Positions 47,681-55,917 of a stretch of 64,000 nucleotides of DNA are shown here, piece after piece. The notes beneath the pieces were generated by a model, which searched no databases, was not told where the DNA came from, and saw nothing but the letters and a program-made list of their open reading frames with translations. Numbering within the stretch: the first letter of the stretch is position 1; every line of letters starts with the position of its first letter. This DNA comes from an uncultured Candidatus Melainabacteria bacterium (GTDB lineage: Bacteria > Cyanobacteriota > Vampirovibrionia > Gastranaerophilales > Gastranaerophilaceae), in contig CAKNXK010000027.1 in NCBI GenBank assembly GCA_932182025.1, positions 186,001 through 250,000 on the forward strand, given 5' to 3'. Made by a program: the position numbers and the translations under genes.

Positions 47681-49903
47681 TTATTCTCTTGTTAAAGACA
47701 ATAAAATTTCCTGAGGAATGTAAGTATTTTTGACTCCCGAATCAGTGTTAGCAAGGAAGAATTCAACCGTCTCACCCTTTTTAATGCCTAGCATACTGAA
47801 TGGAACGGTAAGATCGATAACATCTTTGTATACAATACTTACTTCTTCGTGATTTGCAAGCGTCCAGATGTTTGGATGCAGACATGTTGCAAGTCTTGGT
47901 GGATAAAGAGTATCTTTTATAAGTGTTAAAGCGATTTCGTGCTCAAATTTTTCTTTTAGTATCGGGTACGGGTTATCCGTTTTGCTTATAAGTCTTATGA
48001 AGGCACGATTTTTTATATCAGTTGCATTTCTAAGATATATGTAAAACTGGCTGATTTTGCTGATTATAGCAGTTTCGCTTCCTCCTTTGTTTACATTTAG
48101 TCTGAAATACATATTGTTTTCATCGCAGCCAAAAAGGATTTTATCGACATTCTTACTTTCTCGGAATACAGGTCCGTCAAGAAGTGAAATATTTCCTGAA
48201 TGATACCAATCATCAATGCTTTCGGCAAGGCCGTCCATTCTTGGAGAAATTGGTCTTGTTGGATGTTTGAGCGGCATTTCAATTTTTGTAATCAATGACG
48301 TATTTAGATATTCGGGTGGTTCAAGTCCCAAGATTAGGTAGACATTTTTAAGTCTTTCTCTGAACATATAATCAAATACAAAATCTTGTCCGGAATTATT
48401 TGGTTCGCCATACCACCAGAACCAGTCGCTGCCTTGAGCTATCATTAATTCATTATATGCTGCATCAAGATGCGGGTAGTTTTTATTCTGTTTTGCAAAT
48501 GCTTCGTAAACATCTTTAGTGTGTTTTAGATAGCTCCAAGCTTTGTTTTTAGTAGGTTCGCCAATCCAATACTGGAAAGTTTTATCAATCCAGGAGCCGG
48601 AATAAATTTTATTTAATGTTTTCTTATGCTTATCTTTTTTTATGTAGTCTGAGATTAAGACGGTTTCCAGTGTTTCGTCAGCTTCTATTAATGAATAGAT
48701 ATTTGCAAGGAAATCGTTGCCGTCGTTCTGGTAGTTTTCCCAACAGTTTTCACCATCCAGTGCGATTGTTAATAAATGTGTTTGGTCAGGAGATACAAGA
48801 AGCTTATTTTGTACAACTTTAATTTTGTCGAACAAATCATTTGCAGCCATTTTAGCGTCTATTCCCGCGTATTCGAAGTTTATCAGATTTGGAATAGAAC
48901 GATCTCTAAAAATAACATTTATCGGGTTGGTTTTTGTTTGGTATTCGTAAACTTTTGTCAGGTGATAAGGGTCGTTCAAGTTTCCTTTAAAATCCCTTAT
49001 AAAATCAAAGTTTATAGAATCTGATAAAATTCCTTCATCAGAAATAGTCCATTCAATACCTTCTTTAGCAAGGAGGTTAAGCGTTTTTGGACCGAGGCAA
49101 AGCTCCGGAGGCCAGAAGCCTTTAGGTCTTATGCCCAAAATTTCTTCCACTTTATCCAGAGCAAGCCGGACTTGTTTTCTTGCATCATCAAGCATTCCAA
49201 GAGTAGGCGGCAGTCCTTCTGTTGTGAAAGTGTTTTTTGTGGAGGCTTTTAGGTCTATTAGAATTGGTAAAATCGAATGATAGTAAGCGCTTGTGGTTAA
49301 TTCAATTCTTCCTTCATCAATATATTTTTTGTATGTTGGGATAATTTCTTTGATAATTTGACGATGAATATTGATAATTTCTATTCTGTCTTCAAGAGTG
49401 TAATTATACTGTTTAGCCCATAGTTCTTTAATTCTCGGATATCTTTCATCGTGAACAGGATCAATCCAGACAAGATTGAACAGTGCCATTAAATCAGAAA
49501 TTTCTTGAGGAGAAAAGTCATCAGGGTCACAAACATCTTTTGAGAAACGTTTTTGATAAAGTGCTTTATAGTTTTCACTTTTATAAAGCATTGTTTCAAA
49601 TTTTGGGCTGAAAAAGTTATTCAGGATAAAGGATTTCTCTTCACCGCTAAGTTTTTCGGTATCAGAGATTGTAAGCTCCGAATGGATATCGTGATAACCG
49701 TTAATATAGTTTACGATAGTGTCCATAAGTGCGGGTACAACATCAAAATTCAGTTTTAATTTTGGGAATTTTTCCAAAACCAAAACCATGTCTAAGTAAT
49801 CTTTTACGGCATGAAGACGCGCCCATGGCATAAGATAAGTGCCTTCAATTTCGTAGACCGGCTGATGCATATGCCAGTATATTGCGATAGATAACTTTTT
49901 CAC
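47681..49903 (-). CDS. Glycoside hydrolase family 57 amylase-type enzyme
   Basis: The start is GTG 49903 with GGAG upstream. The 740-residue protein has the GH57 (beta/alpha)7 barrel: AIYWHMHQP (motif 1, residues 7-15), ELTTSAYYHSILPIL, GFWPPELCLG (Glu267, position of the nucleophile motif) and IEWTISDEGIL (motif with the acid/base Asp). TIALDGENCWENYQNDGNDF follows. A long C-terminal region after about residue 560 (strand-rich: NNMYFRLNVNKG, FYIYLRNATDIK, VDLTVPFSMLGIKKGETVEF) is an added beta-sandwich. GH57 enzymes act on starch- or glycogen-like alpha-glucans as amylases, 4-alpha-glucanotransferases or branching enzymes. Together with the partial malQ at the window end this suggests intracellular alpha-glucan metabolism. 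Confidence 0.88.
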   Translation of the reverse strand: MKKLSIAIYWHMHQPVYEIEGTYLMPWARLHAVKDYLDMVLVLEKFPKLKLNFDVVPALMDTIVNYINGYHDIHSELTISDTEKLSGEEKSFILNNFFSPKFETMLYKSENYKALYQKRFSKDVCDPDDFSPQEISDLMALFNLVWIDPVHDERYPRIKELWAKQYNYTLEDRIEIINIHRQIIKEIIPTYKKYIDEGRIELTTSAYYHSILPILIDLKASTKNTFTTEGLPPTLGMLDDARKQVRLALDKVEEILGIRPKGFWPPELCLGPKTLNLLAKEGIEWTISDEGILSDSINFDFIRDFKGNLNDPYHLTKVYEYQTKTNPINVIFRDRSIPNLINFEYAGIDAKMAANDLFDKIKVVQNKLLVSPDQTHLLTIALDGENCWENYQNDGNDFLANIYSLIEADETLETVLISDYIKKDKHKKTLNKIYSGSWIDKTFQYWIGEPTKNKAWSYLKHTKDVYEAFAKQNKNYPHLDAAYNELMIAQGSDWFWWYGEPNNSGQDFVFDYMFRERLKNVYLILGLEPPEYLNTSLITKIEMPLKHPTRPISPRMDGLAESIDDWYHSGNISLLDGPVFRESKNVDKILFGCDENNMYFRLNVNKGGSETAIISKISQFYIYLRNATDIKNRAFIRLISKTDNPYPILKEKFEHEIALTLIKDTLYPPRLATCLHPNIWTLANHEEVSIVYKDVIDLTVPFSMLGIKKGETVEFFLANTDSGVKNTYIPQEILLSLTRE

Positions 49904-50055
49904 ACCTTACTCCGTTTACATGAGTATAGCGCATTTCGGGCTCTTCTGCAAGAGGTTGATGTTCTTTTCTGTCTCCGCGCGTAGCACTCTTTACATTTAC
50001 CCCTGTTTTTGTTACGATTTTTAGGCAATATAGTTTTTTATAGGGAGATTAAGAA

Positions 50056-51828
50056 TTGAAAACTCGTATCAAAACACATAATTGCGGTGAATTAAACCTC
50101 AATAATATTAATGAAGAAGTAACTCTATCAGGCTGGGTATCAACCGTTCGTGACCTTGGTGGTATTTTGTTTATCGAACTTAGAGACAGAAGCGGTTTCT
50201 TCCAAATCGTTGCTAACCCTCAAATTAACCCGTCTGTTCATAAAGATTTAGAAAAAGTTAGAAGTGAATATGTTATCACTGTTAAAGGTAAAGTAACAAG
50301 AAGACCTGAAGAAACTTATAACGAAAAATATCCTACAGGTCAGGTTGAAATGTATCCGGAAAGTGTTCAAATCCTTTCAGAATCAAAAGTATTGCCTTTT
50401 GTTCTTGGTGATGAAAGCGTTTCAGAAGATATTCGTTTGAAATACAGATATCTTGATATCAGAAACGAAAAAATGCTTCATAACTTAACAACAAGACATA
50501 ATATTGTTCAAGCTGTAAGAAACTATTTGAATGGTCAAGACTTCTTAGAAGTTGAAACACCAATCTTAATCAAAACAACTCCTGAAGGTGCTCGTGATTA
50601 CTTAGTTCCTTCTCGTGTTCAAGAAGGTAAGTTCTTTGCGCTTCCTCAATCGCCTCAAATCTTTAAACAATTATTAATGGTTGGCGGTATCGAAAGATAT
50701 TACCAAATCGCTAAATGTTTCCGTGATGAAGACTTGAGAGCAGACAGACAGCCTGAATTTACACAAATCGATATGGAACTATCATTTGTTGAACAACAAG
50801 ATGTTATTGAAACTGTAGAAGGTCTTCTTGTAGATGCATTCAAAGCAGCAGGTGTTGAGATTAAACCTCCGTTTATTCAAATGCCTTGGCAAGAAGCAAT
50901 GGACAGATATGGTTCAGATAAACCTGATACAAGATTTGGTTTAGAGTTATTTGATATCGGTGATATTATTCTTGAATCAGAATTTGAAATCGTTAAGAAA
51001 ACTCTTCAAAACGGCGGTATCGTTCGCGGTATCAGAATTCCTGGCGGTGCTAAATATTCAAGAAAAGATATCGATGATATTACAAAACTTGCTGTATCAT
51101 TCGGTGCAAAAGCGTTAGCAAATATTATTTACAACGAAGACGGCACAGCAAAATCTCCTGTTCTTAAATTCGTTACAGAAGAACAAGCAAAAGCTATCCA
51201 AGAAAGATCTCAGGCAGAAGCTGGCGATATTATTTTCTTCGTAGCAGATAAACCAAAACTTGTTTATGACATTATGGGTCGTTTAAGATTACATTTTGGT
51301 AAATCTTTGAACCTTATTGATGAAAGCAAACATAACCTTCTTTGGATAGTTGATTTCCCTATGTTTGAATACTCTGAAGAAGAAGGCAGATATATGGCTA
51401 TGCACCACCCGTTCACTTCTCCTAACTTGGAAGATTTGGATAAGTTAGACAGTGGTGATTTGGGTAATGTTAAATCAATCGCTTATGATATCGTTTATAA
51501 CGGTACAGAATTAGGCGGTGGTTCTGTTAGAATCCACTCTTCTGAAGTTCAGAAGAAAATCTTTAAAGCACTAGGCTTAACAGAAGAAGAAGCAACTGAA
51601 AAATTTGGATTTATGGTTAATGCTCTTCAATACGGAACACCACCTCATGCAGGTTTGGCAATTGGTTTAGATAGATTAGTTGCATTACTTTGCAGAACTG
51701 ATTCAATCCGTGATGTTATTGCGTTCCCTAAAAACGCAAGTGCGAAGTGCTTGATGAGTGATGCTCCTGGTGAAGCTTCATTACAGCAGTTAAGAGAATT
51801 GCATATCAAGAGTACTATTAAGCAATAA
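50056..51828 (+). CDS. aspS: Aspartyl-tRNA synthetase
   Basis: The start is TTG 50056, with AGGGAG at 50042-50047; an in-frame stop TAA lies just upstream at 50050, so no other start exists. The 590-residue class IIb synthetase has an N-terminal OB fold (EVTLSGWVSTVRDLGGILF), the motif 2 region PQSPQIFKQLLMVGGIERY with CFRDEDLRADRQPEFTQID, the bacterial GAD insertion (DKPDTRFGLELFDIGDI) and the C-terminal motif 3 GLAIGLDRLVALLC. Whether it is discriminating (Asp only) cannot be told here. It is followed by two repeat elements and a terminator. Confidence 0.97.
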   Translation: MKTRIKTHNCGELNLNNINEEVTLSGWVSTVRDLGGILFIELRDRSGFFQIVANPQINPSVHKDLEKVRSEYVITVKGKVTRRPEETYNEKYPTGQVEMYPESVQILSESKVLPFVLGDESVSEDIRLKYRYLDIRNEKMLHNLTTRHNIVQAVRNYLNGQDFLEVETPILIKTTPEGARDYLVPSRVQEGKFFALPQSPQIFKQLLMVGGIERYYQIAKCFRDEDLRADRQPEFTQIDMELSFVEQQDVIETVEGLLVDAFKAAGVEIKPPFIQMPWQEAMDRYGSDKPDTRFGLELFDIGDIILESEFEIVKKTLQNGGIVRGIRIPGGAKYSRKDIDDITKLAVSFGAKALANIIYNEDGTAKSPVLKFVTEEQAKAIQERSQAEAGDIIFFVADKPKLVYDIMGRLRLHFGKSLNLIDESKHNLLWIVDFPMFEYSEEEGRYMAMHHPFTSPNLEDLDKLDSGDLGNVKSIAYDIVYNGTELGGGSVRIHSSEVQKKIFKALGLTEEEATEKFGFMVNALQYGTPPHAGLAIGLDRLVALLCRTDSIRDVIAFPKNASAKCLMSDAPGEASLQQLRELHIKSTIKQ

Positions 51829-51839
51829 TCTTGTACGAA

Positions 51840-51909
51840 TTAGTATCTTGACCTAAAGGAACACTTGGAGTATGAATTTTTACTTGTAGGTATATAAAAT
51901 GTGTTCCGT
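51840..51909 (+). repeat. Covarying-stem repeat element, copy 2
   Basis: Stem GGAACAC (51858-51864) / GTGTTCC (51901-51907), 36-nt loop with GGAGT at 51867 and GTAGG at 51886, and 10 nt between the last box and the closing strand. Geometry equals copies 1 and 3; the first box (TTAGT) lies 18 nt rather than 15 nt before the stem. Located 12 nt after the aspS stop. Confidence 0.72.
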
Positions 51910-51928
51910 CCAATGTTGAAAATAATAA

Positions 51929-51956
51929 AAAAGGCTTACTGAAAAGTAAGCCTTTA
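51929..51956 (+). terminator. Terminator downstream of aspS
   Basis: Stem AAGGCTTAC / GTAAGCCTT with TGAAAA loop; T-tract short (TTTATAA). It lies between the two repeat copies. Confidence 0.8.
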
Positions 51957-51999
51957 TAATAATCAATAAAGGAAAAGGGAAAATAAATTCTTTTAAACT

Positions 52000-52094
52000 C
52001 CAACCAACTCGAACCCATACGTAGTCTGTTCCAAAGGCGGACTTGTAGTAGCACTCCAAACTTGTAGTTAAATGGAATGTCCGCCGCCCCTTGT
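52000..52094 (+). repeat. Covarying-stem repeat element, copy 3
   Basis: Stem GGCGGAC (52036-52042) / GTCCGCC (52079-52085), GTAGT boxes at 52021, 52045 and 52064. It begins CCAACCAACTCGAACCC, close to the R2-R3 start (CCAACCCACTTGA), and ends CCGCCCCTTGT, identical to the end of R3. Directly followed by a 17-mer (52093-52109) seen again with two mismatches at 49971. It ends at the stop codon of the sigma-28-driven gene. Confidence 0.8.
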
Positions 52095-52109
52095 CTACGT
52101 GCGTAGCAC

Positions 52110-53108
52110 CTAGCCGGCACCCCAGTCAAATACTGACTGGATAGCGTCATCGATGTATGATTGGATAGATTGTATTTCTGTATTGATTGCTTCAAGTTCT
52201 GTTGATAAATCGGACATGTGCATATCAATGTAATTTTCTTTTTCAGCAATCCTTTCTTTTTCTGCGTTATACCATGCTGTAATTTCTTCTCTTGTATCAG
52301 AATCTGTTCTTGTTTGAACGGCTCCAGATGTTACAAAGTATGTTAATGTTGTACCTTCATCATAGTTACCGACATCGTTAACGTGTTCAAGCTGGAATGT
52401 ACCTGTAACAAGCGCATCTGATACATAATCAGGATTAACTTTGGGGTCAGCATCTTTGTTATACTCTGTTGTCCAGCCGTTAGCAGCAGCTGCCTGGAAA
52501 ATTGGAAGGTAGAAATCAACAAGTTTTTCTATTTTTGATTTAACAGTATCAGTATTTTCAACAGTTACTTTGTTTCCTGTTGATGTTCCGTTAAGAGTAT
52601 TGTATGTAGTAGCACTATATGAACGAGCTTCCAATTCTTTTTCGTCAATAACAGCTTTGATGTCTTGAACATTAAAGCCAGGAAGAACTTTAGCTAAAAT
52701 TTCAGGTAGTTTATCTTGAGAGAAAGTTCCGCCTCTGCCGTTTTGATCCATTGCACTTGCGCCAATAACAGATGTTATAGCTTTTGCATAATCATTAGAT
52801 AATACTACTTGTCCTTTGTAATCTGCAAGAATCATATTATTATCAGATTTTAAAGATGAAGCACCGTTTAAAACTTCCATATAGTTTAAACCGCCCATCA
52901 AATGATGATAATCCATTTTACTATATTGACCATTAGCATAATAACAAACTTTTTTAGCTTGTAATTTGCTGTAATATTCAGAGGAAAGCGCAGATTGCTC
53001 TCTTGTGAGAGCCATCTTTTCTATGGAATCTAAAGAGATACCTAACTCGCAATCTGCTTTGCGGGTGGTAAGCGTCAATAGTCTAATCTGTGAGCAGGCT
53101 AATCCCAT
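52110..53108 (-). CDS. Sigma-28-driven protein with conserved N-terminal helix, unknown function
   Basis: The 332-residue product has no signal peptide. Residues 1-60 form a helical, strongly patterned segment (LACSQIRLLTLTTRKADCEL, SLDSIEKMALTREQSALSSE, YYSKLQAKKVCYYANGQYSK) and the last 40 residues a long amphipathic helix (HMSDLSTELEAINTEIQSIQ). Helical ends around a beta-rich, Asn/Thr/Gly-rich middle is the plan of flagellar axial proteins, though I see no flagellin or hook signature. Its promoter (53143-53169) is a perfect FliA consensus. A structural or hook-associated flagellar protein is therefore a plausible inference; a secreted effector is an alternative. The stop codon directly borders repeat copy 3. 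Confidence 0.78.
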   Translation of the reverse strand: MGLACSQIRLLTLTTRKADCELGISLDSIEKMALTREQSALSSEYYSKLQAKKVCYYANGQYSKMDYHHLMGGLNYMEVLNGASSLKSDNNMILADYKGQVVLSNDYAKAITSVIGASAMDQNGRGGTFSQDKLPEILAKVLPGFNVQDIKAVIDEKELEARSYSATTYNTLNGTSTGNKVTVENTDTVKSKIEKLVDFYLPIFQAAAANGWTTEYNKDADPKVNPDYVSDALVTGTFQLEHVNDVGNYDEGTTLTYFVTSGAVQTRTDSDTREEITAWYNAEKERIAEKENYIDMHMSDLSTELEAINTEIQSIQSYIDDAIQSVFDWGAG

Positions 53109-53142
53109 TTTTCTTTCCTTTATTGTCCCTTTATTACTATTG

Positions 53143-53169
53143 TTATCGGCAAATTTTGTGAAAACTTTA
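53143..53169 (-). promoter_or_regulatory. Perfect sigma-28 (FliA) promoter
   Basis: Minus strand TAAAGTTT (53169-53162), 11-nt spacer, GCCGATAA (53150-53143): both elements identical to the FliA consensus, at exact spacing, about 34 nt before the ATG. Confidence 0.88.
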
Positions 53170-53208
53170 GAGTTTTAAAGAAAATTTTTACAATTTGTTA
53201 CAATAAGT

Positions 53209-53239
53209 CAATTTTAAACGATGTTTTGTTTTACATGAT
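53209..53239 (+). promoter_or_regulatory. Upstream sequence shared by the AAA ATPase pair
   Basis: CAATTTTAA, 6 nt, TTTTGTTTTACATGA here corresponds to CAATTTCAA, 6 nt, TTTTGTTTTTACATGA at 54487-54516, both 30-40 nt before the ATG of an AAA gene. The shared block is a likely promoter or activator site kept since duplication. Confidence 0.5.
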
Positions 53240-53269
53240 TTATATAAGTGTGTAAGTGAAGGAGTTCTT

Positions 53270-54466
53270 ATGAACAATATTCAAAATGTAGGAATTGCAC
53301 CAAAGTATAAAACTGCTTTTAAAGCTGAACCAAAAACTGTAACTCAACCTATGACTCAGGATGAAGTTGTTTTACAAATGATGAATGAGCAGAAAAAACG
53401 TGTTCAAAAGGAAGAACGCAAGCGTAATATAGGTTTGGGTGCACAGGTTGCATTGGCAGCGGCTTTTGTAACGATGGCAGTTACATCTGTTCTATCATAT
53501 ATGAAGGTTGGCGGTAAAAAAGCTGCGAAAACAGCTTTTTCCAAAATTGAAAGTATGCCGGCATTAACAGATGGTTCAGTTAATCCTAAGGCAAAATCTT
53601 TTATTGAAAGAACCGTTAAAATGCTCAAGAAACCGGCAACTTTAACAGAGTATGCAGGTGCTACAACACCTCCAAGAATGGTTCTTTTCTGGGGTCCTAC
53701 AGGTACAGGTAAAACGTTTTCTGCTAAACTTTTAGCCAAGGAAATGGGTGCTGAATATGGTGAGGTTCAGTTCTCAGAATTATCTTCTGCTTATATTGGC
53801 GAAACAGCTGTAAATATTACTAATAAGTTCAAAGAATTAGCAGAACTGGCAAAGAAAAATCCTGATAAACAGTATGTTGTAGCGTTTAATGAAATCGATT
53901 CTCTTATTAATAATGTTGATAAATTGGGTTCGAATAATTTGCATTTAGGTCAAAACAGAACTTCGTTCTTGAATGGTTTAGATTCAATCAAAGATATTCC
54001 AAATTTAACAATCGTCGGTACAACAAACGTTAATCCTAATAGCGCGAATCTTGATCCTGCAACATTAAGCAGATTGGGTAGTATTTTTGAAATCCAAAAA
54101 CCGGAAGTTCCTGAAATTGTTGCATCGTTAAAATATCATCTTAAAAAATCGAAGGCAGCTGAAGATTTACTGAAAAATGATGCAGAGTTAGAGAAATTAG
54201 CCAAAGACATTTATGCTAAAAACGGTGTTCAAAGGGATGTTGAAGGAATTGTTAATACTGCTTTAAGTGATTTTGCGGTCTCAATTGAAAATACAACGAC
54301 AAAGTTTGATTCATCATATATTGCAAATGTAATTGCAGGAAAAGAAACCTGGGCAGCTGGAATCGGCAAGCCTCAATCAGTAGAAGAAGAAGTTGCTCAA
54401 TTCTTAGAAAAACCAGGAGTTTTGGATTATTTAAGAAGTATTTTTGGAGGCGGAAGTGCAGCTTAA
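53270..54466 (+). CDS. Membrane-anchored AAA ATPase, first of a pair
   Basis: The 398-residue protein starts with GAAGGAG upstream. It has a charged N-terminus, one membrane helix (about residues 50-70) and an AAA module. Walker A is GPTGTGKT at 142-149, and the pore-like loop follows in SSAYIGETAVN. Walker B reads VVAFNEIDSL with Asn207 in place of the usual Asp before Glu208. Sensor-like TIVGTTNVNP and the arginine-finger region DPATLSRLGS come next. No protease domain follows, so it is not FtsH. Walker-B Asp to Asn weakens Mg2+ coordination and may make it a regulatory or slow subunit. The paralogue downstream keeps the Asp. An ATP-driven membrane-linked remodelling pair is the inference. 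Confidence 0.83.
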   Translation: MNNIQNVGIAPKYKTAFKAEPKTVTQPMTQDEVVLQMMNEQKKRVQKEERKRNIGLGAQVALAAAFVTMAVTSVLSYMKVGGKKAAKTAFSKIESMPALTDGSVNPKAKSFIERTVKMLKKPATLTEYAGATTPPRMVLFWGPTGTGKTFSAKLLAKEMGAEYGEVQFSELSSAYIGETAVNITNKFKELAELAKKNPDKQYVVAFNEIDSLINNVDKLGSNNLHLGQNRTSFLNGLDSIKDIPNLTIVGTTNVNPNSANLDPATLSRLGSIFEIQKPEVPEIVASLKYHLKKSKAAEDLLKNDAELEKLAKDIYAKNGVQRDVEGIVNTALSDFAVSIENTTTKFDSSYIANVIAGKETWAAGIGKPQSVEEEVAQFLEKPGVLDYLRSIFGGGSAA

Positions 54467-54545
54467 TAAATTTTAACAAACGAGGCAATTTCAAGTCTTA
54501 TTTTGTTTTTACATGAATAGAAGGTAATTAGTTTAAGGAATTATT

Positions 54546-55898
54546 ATGTTAGAAGTACCAAGTGTTAATGTGGAAAAACCAAGTTTCAAAGCAGATACTT
54601 ATCTAAGAGCAGTTCAACAAGCTCCACTGCCGCCAATGGACAGAGATTCGTTTGAATTAATGAACACTCCAAAGAAGGCGGATAGCAAAGATAAGTGGAT
54701 GAAAGCCGGTGTTATAGCAGGAGTTGGTTGTGCTGTAGCATTTGGTATTCAGGCACTAATTAGTCTTGCGACGCATAAAGTTAATAAACAGGTTGCTGCC
54801 GAGCAGATGAAAACTTTGAAAGAACAAGCTGCTTATTTTGCAAGACAGGGGAGTGAAAAAACTGAGCAGGCGGTTAAAAATATTTATGAAGATATTTCAA
54901 AAGCAACAAAAATTGAAGATATGGCGTTGTCTGATGATTTGAAAAAGTTAGCTGAGCAGATAAAATATACTGTTGAAAATCGAGAAACTATTATTGAAAG
55001 AGGCGGTGAAACTGTTAATTCAATCCTTTTCTATGGTCCTCCGGGAACCGGTAAAACAACTATAGCAAAAGCTATTTCAAATATGTTTCCTAAGGCAAAA
55101 TTTGCAACTCTTGATGTTACCAAGATGAAGGATAAGTATGTTGGTGAAACAGAAAAAAATATCAACGCAATAATTGATAAAATATGTGCTGATGCGGATG
55201 CTATGTATACAAAATATCAAAAAGAATTAGGCGATGTTATTGGAAAAGATATAGTCGAACGCGGCAACGAAAAAGAGATTGCAGAAGCGATTGCAAAAGC
55301 TAAAAAAGAAGGAAAACAAATTCCTGAAATGGAACGAATTTTTGTATTCGCAGACGAGATTGATTCTGTAATGATGGTTGACACAGGTTCAGGCGCTAAG
55401 ATTTCTAACGATATGTTAAACGAGTTCAAAAAAGGTTTTACGGAAAAACTTGGTAAACGCAGAAATGTTATTACATTGGGTGCAACAAACCTTGAAATTG
55501 ACGCGAAAAAAGCAGCTACATCAGATGGTAAAATGCTTGACAGACCAATGTTAGACAGATTTGATTTACATATCAGAGTTGGTAACCCGACAGCAGGACA
55601 GCTTAAACAAACTATGACAAAGCGTTACGCGGAAAAGAGTCTTGTAGATGACGGATTAAAAGATATTAATTCTACTCAATTAGATGAACTTTGTCAGTTC
55701 TTGGAAGCTCATGATATTTCGTTCAGAAAACTAAACGCAATTCTTAAAAAAGCAGGCGGCGCAGTTAAAGATGACCCTAATGCTAAAACTACAATGATGG
55801 ATTTGGTTGATGCAATTAAGAGCATGAAAGAATCCCTCAATATCAGAGATGATAACGAAATCATAGATTTGATTGCAAAGCTTAACAGAAGTCATTAG
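54546..55898 (+). CDS. Membrane-anchored AAA ATPase, second of a pair
   Basis: The 450-residue protein has one membrane helix (about 55-75) after a Pro-rich N-terminus, then an AAA module. Walker A is GPPGTGKT (164-171), pore-loop region MKDKYVGETEKN, intact Walker B FVFADEIDSV (Asp270, Glu271), sensor 1 TLGATNLEID, arginine finger MLDRPMLDRFDL. A helical insertion (residues about 225-260) lies between Walker A and B. It is paralogous to the preceding gene, shares its upstream sequence, and probably forms mixed rings with it. No protease or ClpX-type zinc domain. Ends 20 nt before ribD. Confidence 0.84.
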   Translation: MLEVPSVNVEKPSFKADTYLRAVQQAPLPPMDRDSFELMNTPKKADSKDKWMKAGVIAGVGCAVAFGIQALISLATHKVNKQVAAEQMKTLKEQAAYFARQGSEKTEQAVKNIYEDISKATKIEDMALSDDLKKLAEQIKYTVENRETIIERGGETVNSILFYGPPGTGKTTIAKAISNMFPKAKFATLDVTKMKDKYVGETEKNINAIIDKICADADAMYTKYQKELGDVIGKDIVERGNEKEIAEAIAKAKKEGKQIPEMERIFVFADEIDSVMMVDTGSGAKISNDMLNEFKKGFTEKLGKRRNVITLGATNLEIDAKKAATSDGKMLDRPMLDRFDLHIRVGNPTAGQLKQTMTKRYAEKSLVDDGLKDINSTQLDELCQFLEAHDISFRKLNAILKKAGGAVKDDPNAKTTMMDLVDAIKSMKESLNIRDDNEIIDLIAKLNRSH

Positions 55899-55917
55899 GT
55901 TGCGATATAATACTTGT

